64,000 nucleotides of DNA, taken from the NCBI GenBank assembly GCA_964017185.1, contig OZ024871.1:64608866-64672865 (forward strand). Direction: 5' to 3'. Shown one piece after another: positions 1 to 24,161 of the stretch (position 1 is the stretch's first letter; each line of letters opens with the position of its first letter). The DNA comes from Rugalucina vietnamica. Its lineage: Eukaryota; Mollusca; Bivalvia; Lucinida; Lucinidae. Position numbers and translations under genes: made by a program. The notes beneath the pieces are model-generated. The model saw nothing but the letters and a program-made list of their open reading frames with translations, did not search any database and was not told the DNA's origin.

Positions 1-159
1 GTAAACTTACATGTTCTTACATGGATTTTCCATTCCCTAATCCTTGTTCAACCACATCATCAGAAAGGGTGTCTCGGAGAATTAATTTAATACACGATCC
101 ATAAAGAAATCTTGATGCCTAAACATCGTGAATAAAGAGATCAAGTCTTTTGTGCACTA

Positions 160-425
160 CATCAGGAAAACATGTCTGTGAAATATATACACCCTCATAC
201 CCCACTTTTATATAGTAAACGGTGGTTATCAGGTGTATACATGTTTTCCTTATTTTTGATTCAAAACATAAATTGTGGGTACTCGTTAGAACCGCCTCAG
301 CAAGGCTGTTAATGTGTACCCACGATCAATGTAAATATATTACAAATATCATTTTTTTTCTAATGAAATTTTCAATTTTTACTGCAGAAAAAAATCTCTG
401 TATATTGCATTGGGCCATTGGCCAG
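160..425 (+). repeat. Family B MITE copy, degraded
   Basis: The stretch starts with 'catcaggaaaacatg', passes through 'ccccacttttatatag' and 'acataaattgtgggtac', and ends near 'tatattgcattgggccattgg'. It matches the better copies at 1204 and 33668. The central hairpin is damaged: the left GAACCGCCTC arm is present but the right arm has been lost. Confidence 0.6.
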
Positions 426-936
426 TTTTCCTAATAACCAGGTCAGACATTGGGCTGGTCAGGCGGAGATGACTGCCATTTCTCCAAATTTTGTTACCAA
501 GTTAAGCAATGTGGCTAAATTTTGTTACAAAGTTAGTTCCATGTAATAGGGAGGCTTTGACTTTTTGTCCAGCAAATCCCTGCAAAAGCCTGGCATTGCT
601 GTGTTGACATTACCCTGCCTTTTTTGAGAATTTTTTGCCTATATATGAGTAAAGCAAACCCCAGGTATTTTCTCAATCATGTGGAGCTGCAAAAGTCAAA
701 ACTGGCCAGATTCCCTGGGGTTAGGGGGTGGGGGTAATGTACAGAGTAATTTAAACAGACAAACACACCTTCGGTCCTTTGGTCACACACTGCCAAAAAG
801 CAGATTTTCTCGTGAAGCGTATAGTTTCACATTGGCATTAACTTGCCAGTCATGCGACAAGCATTGCAGACAGTTCCATGAAAGGACCTTGATCCATCGA
901 TTAATTTTGTAAATTTGGTTGAACCAGTCCATGTAG
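426..936. other. Unassigned intergenic DNA
   Basis: I see no exon with splice sites and a recognisable protein here, and no clear repeat ends. A 77-codon open frame at 679-912 has no recognisable content. Confidence 0.4.
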
Positions 937-1042
937 CATTATAATGCATAAGTCTTTTGTAACCACCCCTCCCCCCTGATCAGGGTTAGCGGGAACTTTT
1001 CATCTAGCCAACCCCTGCTAAAAGTGCCTCACTGCTGAGGCA
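937..1042. repeat. Family J fragment
   Basis: The piece 'taatgcataagtcttttgtaaccacccc' followed by C-rich and 'gctagc'-like blocks resembles the left end of the family J elements at 27283 and 48870. No matching right end is seen, so this is a remnant. Confidence 0.45.
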
Positions 1043-1203
1043 TTAATTTAGTAAAATCCCTGTAAATTTGACCTGCCGCACAGTCTGTAAGTTTTCACTT
1101 CACTGATGTATTTCAATATATAGTGGAAACCATGCGTAGTTCCCTTGCAGGGACAATGCGAAGAACCTCCGTCCCAATCATTATCACTGATGGACACCAC
1201 TAT

Positions 1204-1488
1204 CTCACACATCAGGAAAACATGTCTGTGCAATGAATACCCCTTTATACCCCACTTTTATATAGAAAAACTGGGGTTTGCAGGGATATACCTATTTTTC
1301 TTATTTTTGCCCCAAAACGTAGATTGTGGGCACTCGTTAGAACCGCCTCAGCGAGGCGGTTCTAACGTGTACCCACAATCTATGATTTGAGCAAAAATAA
1401 GAAAAATATCAACATTTTTCCACTGAAAATTTTCAATTTTTAAAGCTCAAAAAATAGATGTTTATTGCATGGGCATGTTTTCGTAATG
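1204..1488 (+). repeat. Family B MITE copy with intact hairpin
   Basis: The central arms GTTAGAACCGCCTC and GAGGCGGTTCTAAC pair perfectly. They are enclosed by a second pair, 'gattgtgggcac' and 'gtacccacaatc', and outside that by 'ttatttttgc' and 'gcaaaaataag'. The ends read 'catcaggaaaacatgtc' and 'gcatgttttcgtaatg'. No coding potential is seen. Confidence 0.75.
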
Positions 1489-1561
1489 CAAAACTCTTGA
1501 CTTTTGGGCCTTACATGTAAGCAGACCTTGAAGTCACTTGCAAAACATGAGTAGATCTGTA

Positions 1562-1752
1562 CATGAGCCACACCATGAGAAAACCAACATTTTGCATACA
1601 CTCCAACCTCGTTAGTACGCGACAGTCGGGGTCCACAAAATTGAACCGCGTTATAAGTGAGTCGCGTACTAACGACTGACTCACCATCAGGTCCTTGCCT
1701 GTTAGTATGAGGATTTTTTAAGAATGAATGAGAGATCGTTTTGTGGGATTTT

Positions 1753-1792
<40 letters not shown>

Positions 1793-2089
1793 ACATCGTT
1801 TTTTCCCATAAACAGAAATTTTTGGGGTCCAAGCAGGCACCGCGTTATACCGGTAAACGCGTTATACTGATGCGCGTACTAACAAGGTTGGAGTGTATGT
1901 GAAAACAAAGGCGCAGATCAGCTTGCTAAGCTGATCAGCGCCTTTGTTTTCGCTACAGGGATAATACAATTCCTCTACTTTCTAAATCCAAAATTTGCAG
2001 CCCCTAGCCATCTTCTGAGCCTGTGCAGTTTGGTTTGTGTCAGACGTTTTTGGAATCCACATTGTTGATTTTCTCATGACATGGCTTGA
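1562..2089 (+). repeat. Family A MITE copy split by another element
   Basis: The left end, 'gagccacaccatgagaaaacc', is separated from the core 'gaaaacaaaggcgcagatc' by the TIR element at 1599-1895. The right part carries the family hallmarks 'gtttgtgtcagac' and 'ttttctcatgacatggct'. Confidence 0.75.
1599..1895. mobile_element. Short TIR element with TA target site, pogo/Tigger-like
   Basis: The ends are inverted copies of CACTCCAACCTCGTTAGTAC (right end with one mismatch). The element is flanked on both sides by TA (1597-1598 and 1896-1897). The inside repeats 'gcgttata' and 'cgcgtact' motifs and holds a poly-T run at about 1757-1791. It has no open frame for a transposase, so it is non-autonomous. 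The TA target fits the Tc1/mariner/pogo superfamily; the finer assignment is inference. Confidence 0.8.
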
Positions 2090-2135
2090 AAAAATCATCA
2101 TTTGGTGAAATTTGGGGTCTTCCACCAAGTTTCTA

Positions 2136-2361
2136 TACTGTAGATCCGGAAATATTCGCGAGAACTTAATTTTCGTTAATATTCGCGAATCGTTTACCAC
2201 GCGAATTCAAAGTTCTCGCTAATAAAGAGTCACTATAAACTTTATAGAATACATAGACGAATACATAGACACTCACTCGCGAATTCAAGAACTCGCTAAT
2301 AATTCTGAAATAGAAAATTCGCGAAATAAAAGTCATGCGAAAATTTCCGAATTTACAGTAT
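2136..2361. mobile_element. Family G MITE, TACTGTA ends
   Basis: Inverted ends TACTGTAGATCCGGAAAT and ATTTCCGAATTTACAGTA bracket an interior rich in 'ttcgcga' and 'cgcgaa' motifs on both strands. The copy at 26561-26773 has the same structure. No coding potential. Confidence 0.8.
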
Positions 2362-2882
2362 TATTCATAAGACAGGAAAACATTTCCTCTGGAGACAAAG
2401 AAAAACAAAGTACAGGAACTGTTGTTTGAAAAAGCCAATCCTGCTTTCTGTTACAGCCTTTGCTCAGATCAGCTGCACAACTGCACAGGCTTATCGGCTC
2501 CCTTGGATTTTTTTGTGCGCGTAGAAGACTCTCTTAGGCTTCCAAAACTGAAAACTTTTGAAAACTGCAGCGTGTTGTTATTGCTGAGCAAGCTGATTTT
2601 TCTAGCCCATTTAAAAAGGAATATTGGCAAAACAGGCTTTTTTTTCTCTCGCCGGATGCATTGGTTCTGTAGTGATGAAAGGCCCTTGATTGTCATTTCA
2701 GTGATATAGATTTCATTAATGAACAAGGAGGACAGTAATCAATGATGAAAATGTCTTGGGGCAAAATTACGTAGAGTTTCCTACAGAACTGCTCGCTGAG
2801 AAATTGGCACTTATCTGCTGGTTTGTCTATAATATTTTTAGACTACTGGAAGTTGAGCATCAGATCACCATTACAATTTGAG
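2362..2882. other. Unassigned intergenic DNA
   Basis: Open frames of 95 (+) and 85 (-) codons overlap here on opposite strands. Neither has a recognisable motif or a convincing splice context. An upstream ECD exon was sought here and not found. Confidence 0.35.
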
Positions 2883-3116
2883 CCTCCTCATGGGAAAACC
2901 AACAATCTGCATAGGCGAAAACAAAGACGCAGATCAGCTTCGCGGTAACCGCGAAGCTGATCAGCGCCTTTGTTTTCGCTACTCAGATAGTACAATTCCT
3001 CCTCTACTTAACTCCAAAATTTCAAACTTCTAGCCTGCTTCTGTGCTTGTACAGGCCGGTTTGTGTCGGACTTGTTCGGAAACCACATTGTTGGTTTTCC
3101 CACGAGGCGGCTCATT
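2883..3116 (-). repeat. Family A MITE copy
   Basis: Clean copy with outer ends 'gagcctcctcatgggaaaacc' and 'ggttttcccacgaggcggctc'. The perfect inner palindrome is 'gatcagcttcgcggtaac' and its complement. The flank 'gtacaggccggtttgtgtcgg' fixes the orientation. Confidence 0.8.
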
Positions 3117-3179
3117 TCTCTGTGTACTTTTTGGTTGGTAAGCTGTTGGTTGATATTTTATTCAACATCCCTTTCTATA

Positions 3180-3600
3180 GGTAAAGTCAAATGGAGATAG
3201 AACCTTAGTTTCAAGTCTCATATGAAAGACTTGAGAAGCCTGGAATCCTACCTGTGACCCTGGTTTACAAGGCGAGTGGCTTAACCACCACTGAGGCCCT
3301 ACCAGGTGATGGGGGCATGTCTTAGCTCACTGCTCCCTGAAAGAAAATTAACCACAAAATTCTGTTCATGCTCCTCAGATCCATGAAAATATAAGGGTCA
3401 CTCGATCGTCTCACGGATGTGTCTGGTGTGGGTTCAATCCCCACACTGGCCACATGTGAGACAAGCCAAGTTCTGCTTGCGGGTTTGCCAGGTGTTTTTT
3501 CTGGGGGTTCTCCTATTTTCGCCCACATACTGATTGGCCCATCTCATATGAGGTGAAATAATCTTGAAAGGGACGTAAAACTGAATTCAAAAAGTAAAAA
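3180..3600. repeat. tRNA-derived SINE pieces
   Basis: Around 3262-3308 the minus strand resembles a tRNA head ('tagggcctcagtggtggtta'). Around 3390-3450 the plus strand carries a tRNA B-box-like 'ggttcaatccccacactgg'. The tail 'gaaagggacgtaaaact' is typical of molluscan SINE bodies. Two fragments seem to be juxtaposed. They are not functional tRNA genes, because no cloverleaf closes. Confidence 0.5.
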
Positions 3601-3931
3601 AAAGAGAAAATATATGGCCCTTCTCCCCAGATCTCAAAAACTCCTTGTAGGTCCTAACTGCTCTTGCTCTGTATGGTATATTGATCACCAGTCACTTTGG
3701 TTTGCATTTTGTGAAGATTCAGTTTATACAGTTTGATTAGTCTGATGCATGTTGTGGATAACCGCCTTTGCCTCCATCATGCACAATGTGAAATCTCCAG
3801 TTGCTTAAGCTCAAAGTGCTGGTTTCGTCCAACCACAAATCAATGGCTCAATTATTGTGATGTTATTTCAGCATTCCTGTTAAACAGAATTGTCCACAGA
3901 GAGATTGATGTGATTGATGCTTGTTCAATAT

Positions 3932-4186
3932 CTGAGCCATGCCGTGGGAAAACCCGTTTATGGCTTCTGACCAGGTCCTACTCAAACCTGCCTGCACAGT
4001 TACAGAAGAAGGCTAGAAACTTGAAATTTCAGATTTTTAAAAGAAGAAGCAGGGTTGTACCATCAGTGAAGCAAAAAAAAAAAGCACTTGTCAGATGTGC
4101 AGTTAGTTACTGCACAGCTGATCTGTGTCTTTGTTTTGGCATAGTCTATGTAAAAAGCAAGTTTTCTCATGATTGGGCTCATCTAA
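3932..4186 (+). repeat. Family A MITE copy, diverged
   Basis: The order of blocks is 'gagccatgccgtgggaaaacc', 'ctgaccaggtc', 'acagaagaaggctagaaac', 'gcacagctgatc' and 'agttttctcatgattgggctc'. A 154-codon open frame that crosses it (3733-4197) is a by-product of the repeat. Confidence 0.7.
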
Positions 4187-4245
4187 TCTGGCAGTAAAGA
4201 CCTGAAAAATTGTGACATCACTTACATGAGCCACGTCATTACATG

Positions 4246-4497
4246 AGCAGCGTCATGAGAAAAACGGATTTTTGCCTATGCGAAAACAGGCGCAGATCAG
4301 CTTCGCAGTTAGATCAGCTTCGCAGTAACTGCGAAGCTGATCAGCGCCTTTGTTTACGCTATTCAGACAGTACAATTTCTCTTCTTCCTAAATCCGAAAT
4401 TTCAAGCTTCTAACCATCTTCTGTGCTTGAAGAGCTCGGTTTGTGTCAGACCTGGTCAGAAACCCCGAAGACAGGTTTTCTCGCGTCGTGGCTCACA
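4246..4497 (-). repeat. Family A MITE copy with duplicated core
   Basis: The core 'agatcagcttcgcagt' occurs twice in tandem before the inverted arm 'actgcgaagctgatca'. The outer ends are 'gagcagcgtcatgag' and 'ctcgcgtcgtggctc'. Confidence 0.75.
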
Positions 4498-4972
4498 TTA
4501 GAATGTTAGGCAACTGGAATCCTAATGCTGCTGCACATGTTAGTGTAATTAGCATGATACATATATCTACCAAGTCCTAAATTTCATGGGAATTCTTCAA
4601 TTTCTTACAGTGCAGATTGATCCAACTTCACACAACCCAAAATGGATTTGTCATTGATTGGAATCCTGATCAATGTAGCAACAACCTACTGTGAAACAGT
4701 ATTCATTTGTCAATATACCTACAATGAGGCTGTTAACTCTTCACTGAAGGTTGTTACCCAGTTGACCAGTCTTCCAATCACTACACTCCTGAATTACACT
4801 CCCAAAACGTGTTGTGTGATGTTATATCAGTCTATGCTGTAAGAAATTTGTTGCATCATGGGTATACAGGGTGATATGATGCAGTCTCAACATTATGCAC
4901 TATTAAAGAACAATGAAATTTAAAAAAAAAGTGACCATCAAAACTGACTGCATAGCTTTCCTCTGTACACTG
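4498..4972. other. Unassigned intergenic DNA
   Basis: A 66-codon open frame (4642-4842) follows a splice-acceptor-like 'tttcttacag'. Its product shows no recognisable motif, and it does not match the missing N-terminus of ECD. I call no gene. Confidence 0.35.
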
Positions 4973-5983
4973 TTAGCTCACCAGAGCCGTTAGCTTACAG
5001 TATACCCATGCACCATGGCCCATCGTAGTTGTCGTCGCCCACAATGTTCAAATGTCTTCTCCTCTGAAACTGAACTGCTGGGCCAATCAAAGCCAAACTT
5101 CATGCGGAGCAACCTTAGGAAGGGGGAATTCAAGTTTATATAAATGGTCCAGGTCACGACTAAGATGGCCGCCAGGGCTATAAATAGCAAAAACCTTAAA
5201 AAATCTTCTTCTCTGGAACCAGTGGACCAATTTTAATGAAACTTAGTATGTAGCATCGGGAACTCCTGTCCATCTCAGTATGAATAAATCATGACCTTGG
5301 GTTGACCTTGACATATTTTATGGCAAGGACAATTTCGGGCTTTTCAATAGAAATAAGTGAAAAAGATTTTTCAGTAAGTTTTGTAACCTATGACCTGAAA
5401 GTTGGTAGATCTATACAGACAATTTATTGAGTTTATGAAGTTATATGAGTATTCAAGGTCAAGGTCATTTCTTGACCTTGGCCAAAGGTCATTTACATAT
5501 ATAATCATATATATTAGATGTAAAACTTAATTTTCTCAGAAACTGCTTGCAGACTAATCAAAGCCAAATTTTATATGTGGTATCCATAGGAAGGGGAACA
5601 AAAGTTCGTGTAAATGGTTCAGGTCACAGGACCAAGATGACTGTATGGTAAAAAATCTTCTCTGGAACGTATGGATTGATTTCAATGAAATTTGATATGT
5701 AGCATCAGGAACTCTGGTCCAATATAATTTACAAGTGTAAATCATGACCTTGGGTTGACCTTGACCTACTTAACAGCAAGGTCAAATATGGTTACACATT
5801 GGATTTTCCAGAAAATTTTGTAGCCTGTGACCTGAAAATTGGTAGATTCAGACAGTTTACAGTGTTAATATAAGGTGATCACATTTACTTTTTACCTTGA
5901 CCAGCATGACCTTAGTTAAAGGCCATTTATGAGGGACAAAATCTAAGGTGAGCGATATCAGGACCATTGGTCTTCTGGTTTCA
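4973..5983 (+). repeat. Family D array, two units
   Basis: It opens with 'tagctcaccagagccgtta' and closes with 'accattggtcttctggttt'. Two units each carry 'cttctc..tctgaaac', 'ccaatcaaagccaaa', 'gtcacg/aggaccaagatgg' and 'atcatgaccttgggttgacc'. Open frames inside come from the repeat and are not called. Confidence 0.75.
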
Positions 5984-18421
<12,438 letters not shown>

Positions 18422-19034
18422 AAAATGGTTGTTGTTAAGGTTATAATGAAGAACTTACAAAGGACATCTATGCCTTAGATTTGGATACTCCCTAATTGAA
18501 AAATATGTCACTTTCAAAGACGAAAATGTCTAGTTCTTTATTATTATTGTGTTCTTGCATATTTTGATTGTCAGTGACATAATTTATGTCCATTTTAACA
18601 TTAGTCTGGGAATTCACATTTCTAAGCATTAATGCAATACGATAGATTGAAAGCAAATTGACTTTTGAACCTGTACTGTATCTCTATAAATACATCTATA
18701 TAACCTAAATATACTCACCCTGACACCGGTTTGACAAGAAATACGACCATGACTGTTTACAATTCTACAGTTGATGTCTTTAAAATTGTCCATAACAACT
18801 GTGCTTATTTTAGTTCATGGAATATTTCTGGAAATTATACATTTTCGCCTTGCTTAACTCCCCCCCCCCCCCCCCTAGACCCAGGATGCCACTTTGATAT
18901 GATGTGTGAATGTGCAAAACACACAAACTGACGAAAGGGCATGTTGGGTCCCGGGGGGGAACACACCTAGAAATAAACTAAGATTGTAAATTAAAGATCT
19001 TATGCACTAAGCTAACATTTCTTTCAAAATAAAC
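18422..19034 (+). other. Probable ECD 3' UTR with two poly(A) signals
   Basis: After the stop at 18419-18421 the DNA is AT-rich without repeats. AATAAA occurs at 18972-18977 and 19028-19033. A poly-C run at 18860-18875 lies within. Which signal is used cannot be told. Confidence 0.5.
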
Positions 19035-19408
19035 TTAAAATTACAAAACAATAAACAATCAATGTGTGGATATTGTTCAGCATTCATATGACAAACAAGC
19101 CCATATTTGTTTGCTTGAAAAGTGCTGTTGACAAACAAATGCAAATCAGTTCAAAGTCTAATGGTTCATTTTTGCTTGAGATGGGGTGGGTTGTGAAAAT
19201 ATTCAGTTGCATTGTCTGGATTCTGTTAAATCAGCCAAACTGATTTGCAAACGAAAGTGTATATATTTCTTCTCCTATAAATGCTAAATTCAGCCCCATA
19301 GTCATAACATGAAAATTTCGTCCTCCCAAATCTGAGATTTAGGGATTGCTTACATCTAAGGCATAGATGTCCTTTGACTTTCACTTATCATCAGATATCA
19401 TCATATAT
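19035..19408. other. Unassigned intergenic DNA
   Basis: I see no gene, repeat end or structured motif here beyond AT-rich sequence. Confidence 0.35.
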
Positions 19409-19635
19409 GAGCATGTGCTTGAGAAAACCAACAGTTTTGGTTCCGACCAGGTCCGACACAAACCAGGCTGTACAGTCGCAGAAGATGGCTAGAGGCTAGA
19501 AATTATGGATTTAGAAAGATGAGGAATTGCACTATCCTTGTAGAGAAAACAAAGGCCCAGATCAGCTGCGAAGCTGATCTGCGCCTTTGATTTTGCCTAT
19601 GCAGATTGTTGGTTTTCCTATGCGGCGGCTCATAT
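19409..19635 (+). repeat. Family A MITE copy
   Basis: Ends 'gagcatgtgcttgagaaaacc' and 'ggttttcctatgcggcggctc'. The core palindrome is short: 'agatcagctgcgaagctgatct'-like, without the long loop. Confidence 0.8.
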
Positions 19636-19708
19636 TCCATTTATATGTTGTTTTTTTCCATTTCTTGAAAAATACTTAAAGCTATTCATGCACATTCCTA
19701 AAACTTTA

Positions 19709-21247
19709 TTAGCTCACCTGAGCCGTCAGGCTCACAAGGTGAGCTTATAGTATACCCATGCTCCGGCGTCCGTCCGTCGTCCGTCGTCCGTCCGTCGTCC
19801 ACCATTTTCAAAGATCTTCTCCTCTGAAACCGCTTGGCCAATCAAAGCCAAATTTTACATGAAGCATCTATGGGAAGGGGGAACCAATGTGTATATAAAT
19901 AATCCAGGTCACATGACCAAGATGGCCGCCATGCCCATATATGGTAAAAACCCTTCAAAAATCTTCTTCTCCGGAACCACTGGACTGATTTCAACCAAAC
20001 TTGGCATGAAGCATTAATGGCTCAAGCACTACAATGTGTATATAAATCATGACCCTATGATGACCTTGACCTATTTTACGGCAAGGTCAACATAGGTCGC
20101 GAATGCATTTGAATGGGAAAAATTGTTAAATTGTCATTTAAAGGAAAAATCTTGCAGAAAATGAGCAGTAGGACTGAATATTAATGATTCTGAAAAACAT
20201 TGGGCACCAGGGGCTCATCCGCCCCCACCCCGGGGCAATATACATGTATATCTCCATAATATTCAAACATCTTCTCCTCTGAAACCGCTTGGCCAATCAA
20301 AGCGAAATGTTATGTGAAGCATCAATAGGAAGGGGTAACAAATATGTATATAAAAAATCCAGGTCACATGACCAAGATGGCCGCCATGCCCATATATGGT
20401 AAAAACCGTTCAAAAATCTTCTTCTCCAGAACCGGTTGACCGATTTCAACGAAACTTGGCACGAAGCATCGATGGCTCAAGCACTACAATGTATATATAA
20501 ATCATGACCCTGTGATGACCTTGACCTATTTTACGGGAAGGTCAACATAGGTCACCAATGCATTTGAATGGGGAAAACTTTTAAAATGTCATTTAAAGTG
20601 AAAGTCTTGAAAGTGAAAGTCTTGCAGGAAATGGGCAGTAGGACTGGATATTAATGATTCTGAAAAAAATTGGACCCCAGGGGCTCATGTGCCCCCACCC
20701 CAGGGCAATATACATGTATATTTCCATAATATTCAAACGTCTTCTCCTCTGAAACCGCTTGGCCAAACAAAGCCAAATTTTAAGTGAAGCATCTATAGAA
20801 TGGGGGAATCAATGTGTGTATAAATAATCTAGGTCACATGACCAAGATGGCCGCCATGCCCATATATGGTAAAAACCCATCAAAAATCATCTTCTCTGAA
20901 ACCAATAGACTGATTTCAAGGAAACTTGGCGTGAGGCATCGATGGCTAAAGTACTCCAATGTATATATAAATCATGACCCTGTGATGACCTTGACCAAGT
21001 TTATGGCAAGGTCAACATGGGTTGCCTGTGCATCTGAATTGGGAAAACTGTTAAAATGTCATTTGAAGGAAAAAGCCAACAGGAAATTGGCAAATGGACA
21101 GAATATTGAAGATTCTGAAAAAAGAAAATGGCCCAAGGGCTTATCTGCCCCTGCACTGGAGTTAAATACCATAATATTCAAACATGTTTATTGGTATATG
21201 CAGCTGATCTCAGGTGAGCGTTTACAGGACCATTGGTCCTCTGGTTA
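19709..21247 (+). repeat. Family D array, three units
   Basis: It opens with 'tagctcacctgagccgtcag' and a run of 'ccgtccgtcgt'. Three units of about 460 bp start at about 19810, 20268 and 20733 ('cttctcctctgaaacc'). It closes with 'ggaccattggtcctctggtt'. Each unit repeats 'gtcacatgaccaagatggcc' and 'atgaccttgacc'. A 179-codon frame at 20814-21353 is a by-product. Confidence 0.85.
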
Positions 21248-21720
21248 TACAGCATGCTGTCAGTTAATGTTTTTGGATATTCTGGCCACTCATCATGCAT
21301 TGGTGTGTTTTTCATTACAATTTTCATGTGTATGCATAAAACATTTTGTATAACTGTTTAGTGCAATAATACTTAAATTACAATATAATCGTCCTAAGAA
21401 GCACAACCTAAAGTATATGTGTAAAGATCACTTGTAATTTCTTTTAATCTCATTACATCAATTTTACAATAGTTCCAACTTCTCATTACACCAATTTTAT
21501 AATACCGTAGCTTTTACTGCTAAAGCTTGTATAGTAAACTTTCACAATACCCTCATCTAAAAAACTAGTCAACTTTATTTGCTCACTAATCATAGCAATA
21601 TTATTAAATTGATAAGTAGTAAATTTTTGTATCAATAGAAGGAGGTTCCATTAGAATGAGGTACCTCTTCTAAGTACATGTAGTCAATTAGTCTTTCCTT
21701 TGAAAGTGGCACCCATGACA
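21248..21720. other. Unassigned intergenic DNA
   Basis: AT-rich; no gene or repeat terminus recognised. Confidence 0.35.
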
Positions 21721-21958
21721 TGAGCCATGATGCGAGAAAACCGGTCTTCAGGGTTTCCGACCAGGTCTGACACAAACCGACATGTACAGTCACAGAAGCA
21801 GGCTAGAAGCTTGAAATTTCGGATTTAAGAAGAAGAGAAATTGTACTATCCGTGTGGTGAAAACAAAGGGGCTGATCAGCTTCGCAGTTACTGCGAAGCT
21901 GATCTACGCCTTTGTTTTTGCATAGGCAAAAATCCGGTTTTCTCACGATGTGGCTCAC
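21721..21958 (+). repeat. Family A MITE copy
   Basis: Ends 'gagccatgatgcgagaaaacc' and 'ggttttctcacgatgtggctc'; core 'gatcagcttcgcagttactg' with its complement. One of the best-preserved copies. Confidence 0.85.
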
Positions 21959-22029
21959 ATAATGTTAGTCAAATGTTACTTTGACCATAAACAAAATCAT
22001 ATGTATCCACTGTATGTGCTGTCACATAT

Positions 22030-22260
22030 GAGCCTTTGCATGAGAAAACCAACAATCTGTGTTTCTGAGCAAACCGGAACACAAACCAGCCTGTACAGTA
22101 ACAAGCAAGCTAGAAGCTTGAAATTTTGGATTTACGAAGAAGAGGGTGTGTACTGTGTAGCGAAAACAAAGGTGCTGATCATCTGTTACTGCACAGCTGA
22201 TCTTCGTCTTTGTTTTTGTACATGCAGATTGTTGGTTTTCTGGTGCAGTGGCTCATATTC
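22030..22260 (+). repeat. Family A MITE copy
   Basis: Ends 'gagcctttgcatgagaaaacc' and 'ggttttctggtgcagtggctc'. It follows the previous copy by about 70 bp in the same orientation. Confidence 0.8.
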
Positions 22261-23907
22261 TTGAGTGACTGATAGTATGAACTTGCTCTTTCTACTTTAG
22301 TAAATATGAGGTTTAATTGAAAAATGAATGGCAAGTGTGTCTCAAATGGTCATAAACAGTTCGCGGCGACAGGTTTGTGACACTCACATGAACATCGTAC
22401 GACTGTTGCGCGACAGTCTTATGACAAAACCTTTGCGACCAGTCCACGACTGGTTCGTTACACATGAAAATTCTCGCGACACTTGTGTAACACTCGCACT
22501 CGCTGAAACAGTGATAAATTGTTACCATGACTTTGTATTATTATATATTACAGAATCATGTATTTTCGTATTGTAATTTTCTAAGCTTGTGAATTGAGGT
22601 AACCCTTCACTTTTGCGCAAAGTATATATGTGTAACGTGTGTCTTGGGCATTCGTAAATTGACTGTCCTTCAGTTTTGCCAAAGTTTGTTCTATGAAACC
22701 ACTCATATAAGGTCCACTACTTAGTGTTCACGTTGTGTATGAATACCCAGCATGTTTTAAATGTTTTATAGTGAAAAGAATGGCTGCTTTCCATGGCACA
22801 TGATAGTTATTCTAAGTCCATCATGTTATTGTGTAATGGCACTCCCTGGTTTCTCAGGCATACGTGATATTACCCGATCTCGGCGTATTCTCCCGATATC
22901 AGGGGTCCTTCTATGCCCCTTTCCCGACGGTCCCCCGATATGCCCTGTCTCCCGATATGACAAAAAGTCCATTTATGCACTTTATTTTGCACTTTATTTT
23001 ATCCAAGTGTCCATTTTTTTATGTAAAGTGTAGTATAAATACTGTACCCAATACAGCAGTGTGTATTCAATATTGACTGGATAATTTGTGTCAGTGATAC
23101 CTGGAGGCTATTTATAGAGCTGTTAATCAGCCTGTGTTGGAGTGTCAAATAATTGATGTTTTTACAACAAGGATTATTTAAAATTAACTGATTAATCAAG
23201 CCTGGTGTCAGCTATTTAATTGATCACCAAAAGAAACAATGTACCTTCAAGTGACAAGCGCTGTAAAAATAGATACAATTAGAAAGATTTCAATCAAATA
23301 TGGAATGACCAAACTCTACGAAGCGTATGCAGTGAGTCCAAAGAAAATCCCATTGTGTTGCTGACATTGGATTTAAGCACTTTATATTCAAAATAGTTTG
23401 GATGTAATTGTTGCTTTGTCAAAATAAAATGGTAAGAATTTACAACCTATCTAATGTTATCTTTTTTTTACTTCAAAAACATCCCCCAAACCACTGAGCT
23501 CTTGCATGTTATTGGTGATGACCACGAGAAAAGAAACCTCCCGATATGACAGGCAAATTTACGATATTAAACTGAAAATCTCCCGACCATGGAGAAAGAA
23601 AATATCACATGTATGTTCTCAGGACTTTTTGCTCGTCTTGTAATACTTTTGCTCTTTACTGTCACAATCACGTACTCATACTAATAATAATTTTTTGCTC
23701 ATACTAAAAATTGTTACTCTGTCTGTATTTTTACTCGTACTAAAAATAGTTACTCTGTCTGTATTAATGTACATTTTGTTATTCATTGTTAAGAGATTTT
23801 GAACCTTTTTGGTTTTTGATATGTTTATTATATTTCATTTTATATATAGACAAACATTTTATTGGTGCAAGCATTTATATATAGACATAATGCATAGTTT
23901 ATACTTG
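22261..23907. other. Unassigned DNA with recurring CCCGATAT motifs
   Basis: Between 22850 and 23590 the motif 'cccgatat' recurs (for example 'tctcccgatatc', 'cccccgatatgcc', 'tctcccgatatgac' and 'cctcccgatatgacagg'). The two groups lie about 600 bp apart. At 22360-22500 there is a CG-containing stretch ('gttcgcggcgaca', 'ttgcgcgacagtc') open on both strands. No family or gene recognised. Confidence 0.4.
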
Positions 23908-24150
23908 ATGAGCCACTGCACAAGAAAACAAACAACATGCGTAGGCGAAACCAAAGGCGCAGATCAGCTGTGCAGTAACTAACTGCACAGCTGATCAGTG
24001 CCTGTGTTTTCGCTACACAGGTAGCACAATCCCTCTTCTTCTTTAATCCAAAATTTCAATCTTCTAGCCTGCTCTGTGACTGTACAGGCCAGTTTGTGTT
24101 AGACCTAGTCGGAAACCCAGATTGTTGGTTTTCTCATGCGGCGGCTCAAC
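23908..24150 (-). repeat. Family A MITE copy
   Basis: Ends 'gagccactgcacaagaaaac' and 'ttctcatgcggcggctc'; core 'gatcagctgtgcagtaacta' followed by its complement. Confidence 0.8.
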
Positions 24151-24161
24151 ATGTTTTGTGT

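Noticed and set aside
2590..2710. Possible N-terminal ECD exon (a Tyr-Trp-Gln word near 2631)
   Set aside because: A stop lies close upstream, the surrounding residues do not match ECD, and no donor of the right phase was found.
3733..4197. 154-codon plus-strand open frame
   Set aside because: Most of it lies in a family A MITE; no splice support or known motif.
4642..4842. 66-codon frame after an acceptor-like site
   Set aside because: No similarity to the ECD N-terminus and no donor in the needed phase.
20814..21353. 179-codon open frame
   Set aside because: Built from a family D unit; the same frame is broken in the neighbouring units.
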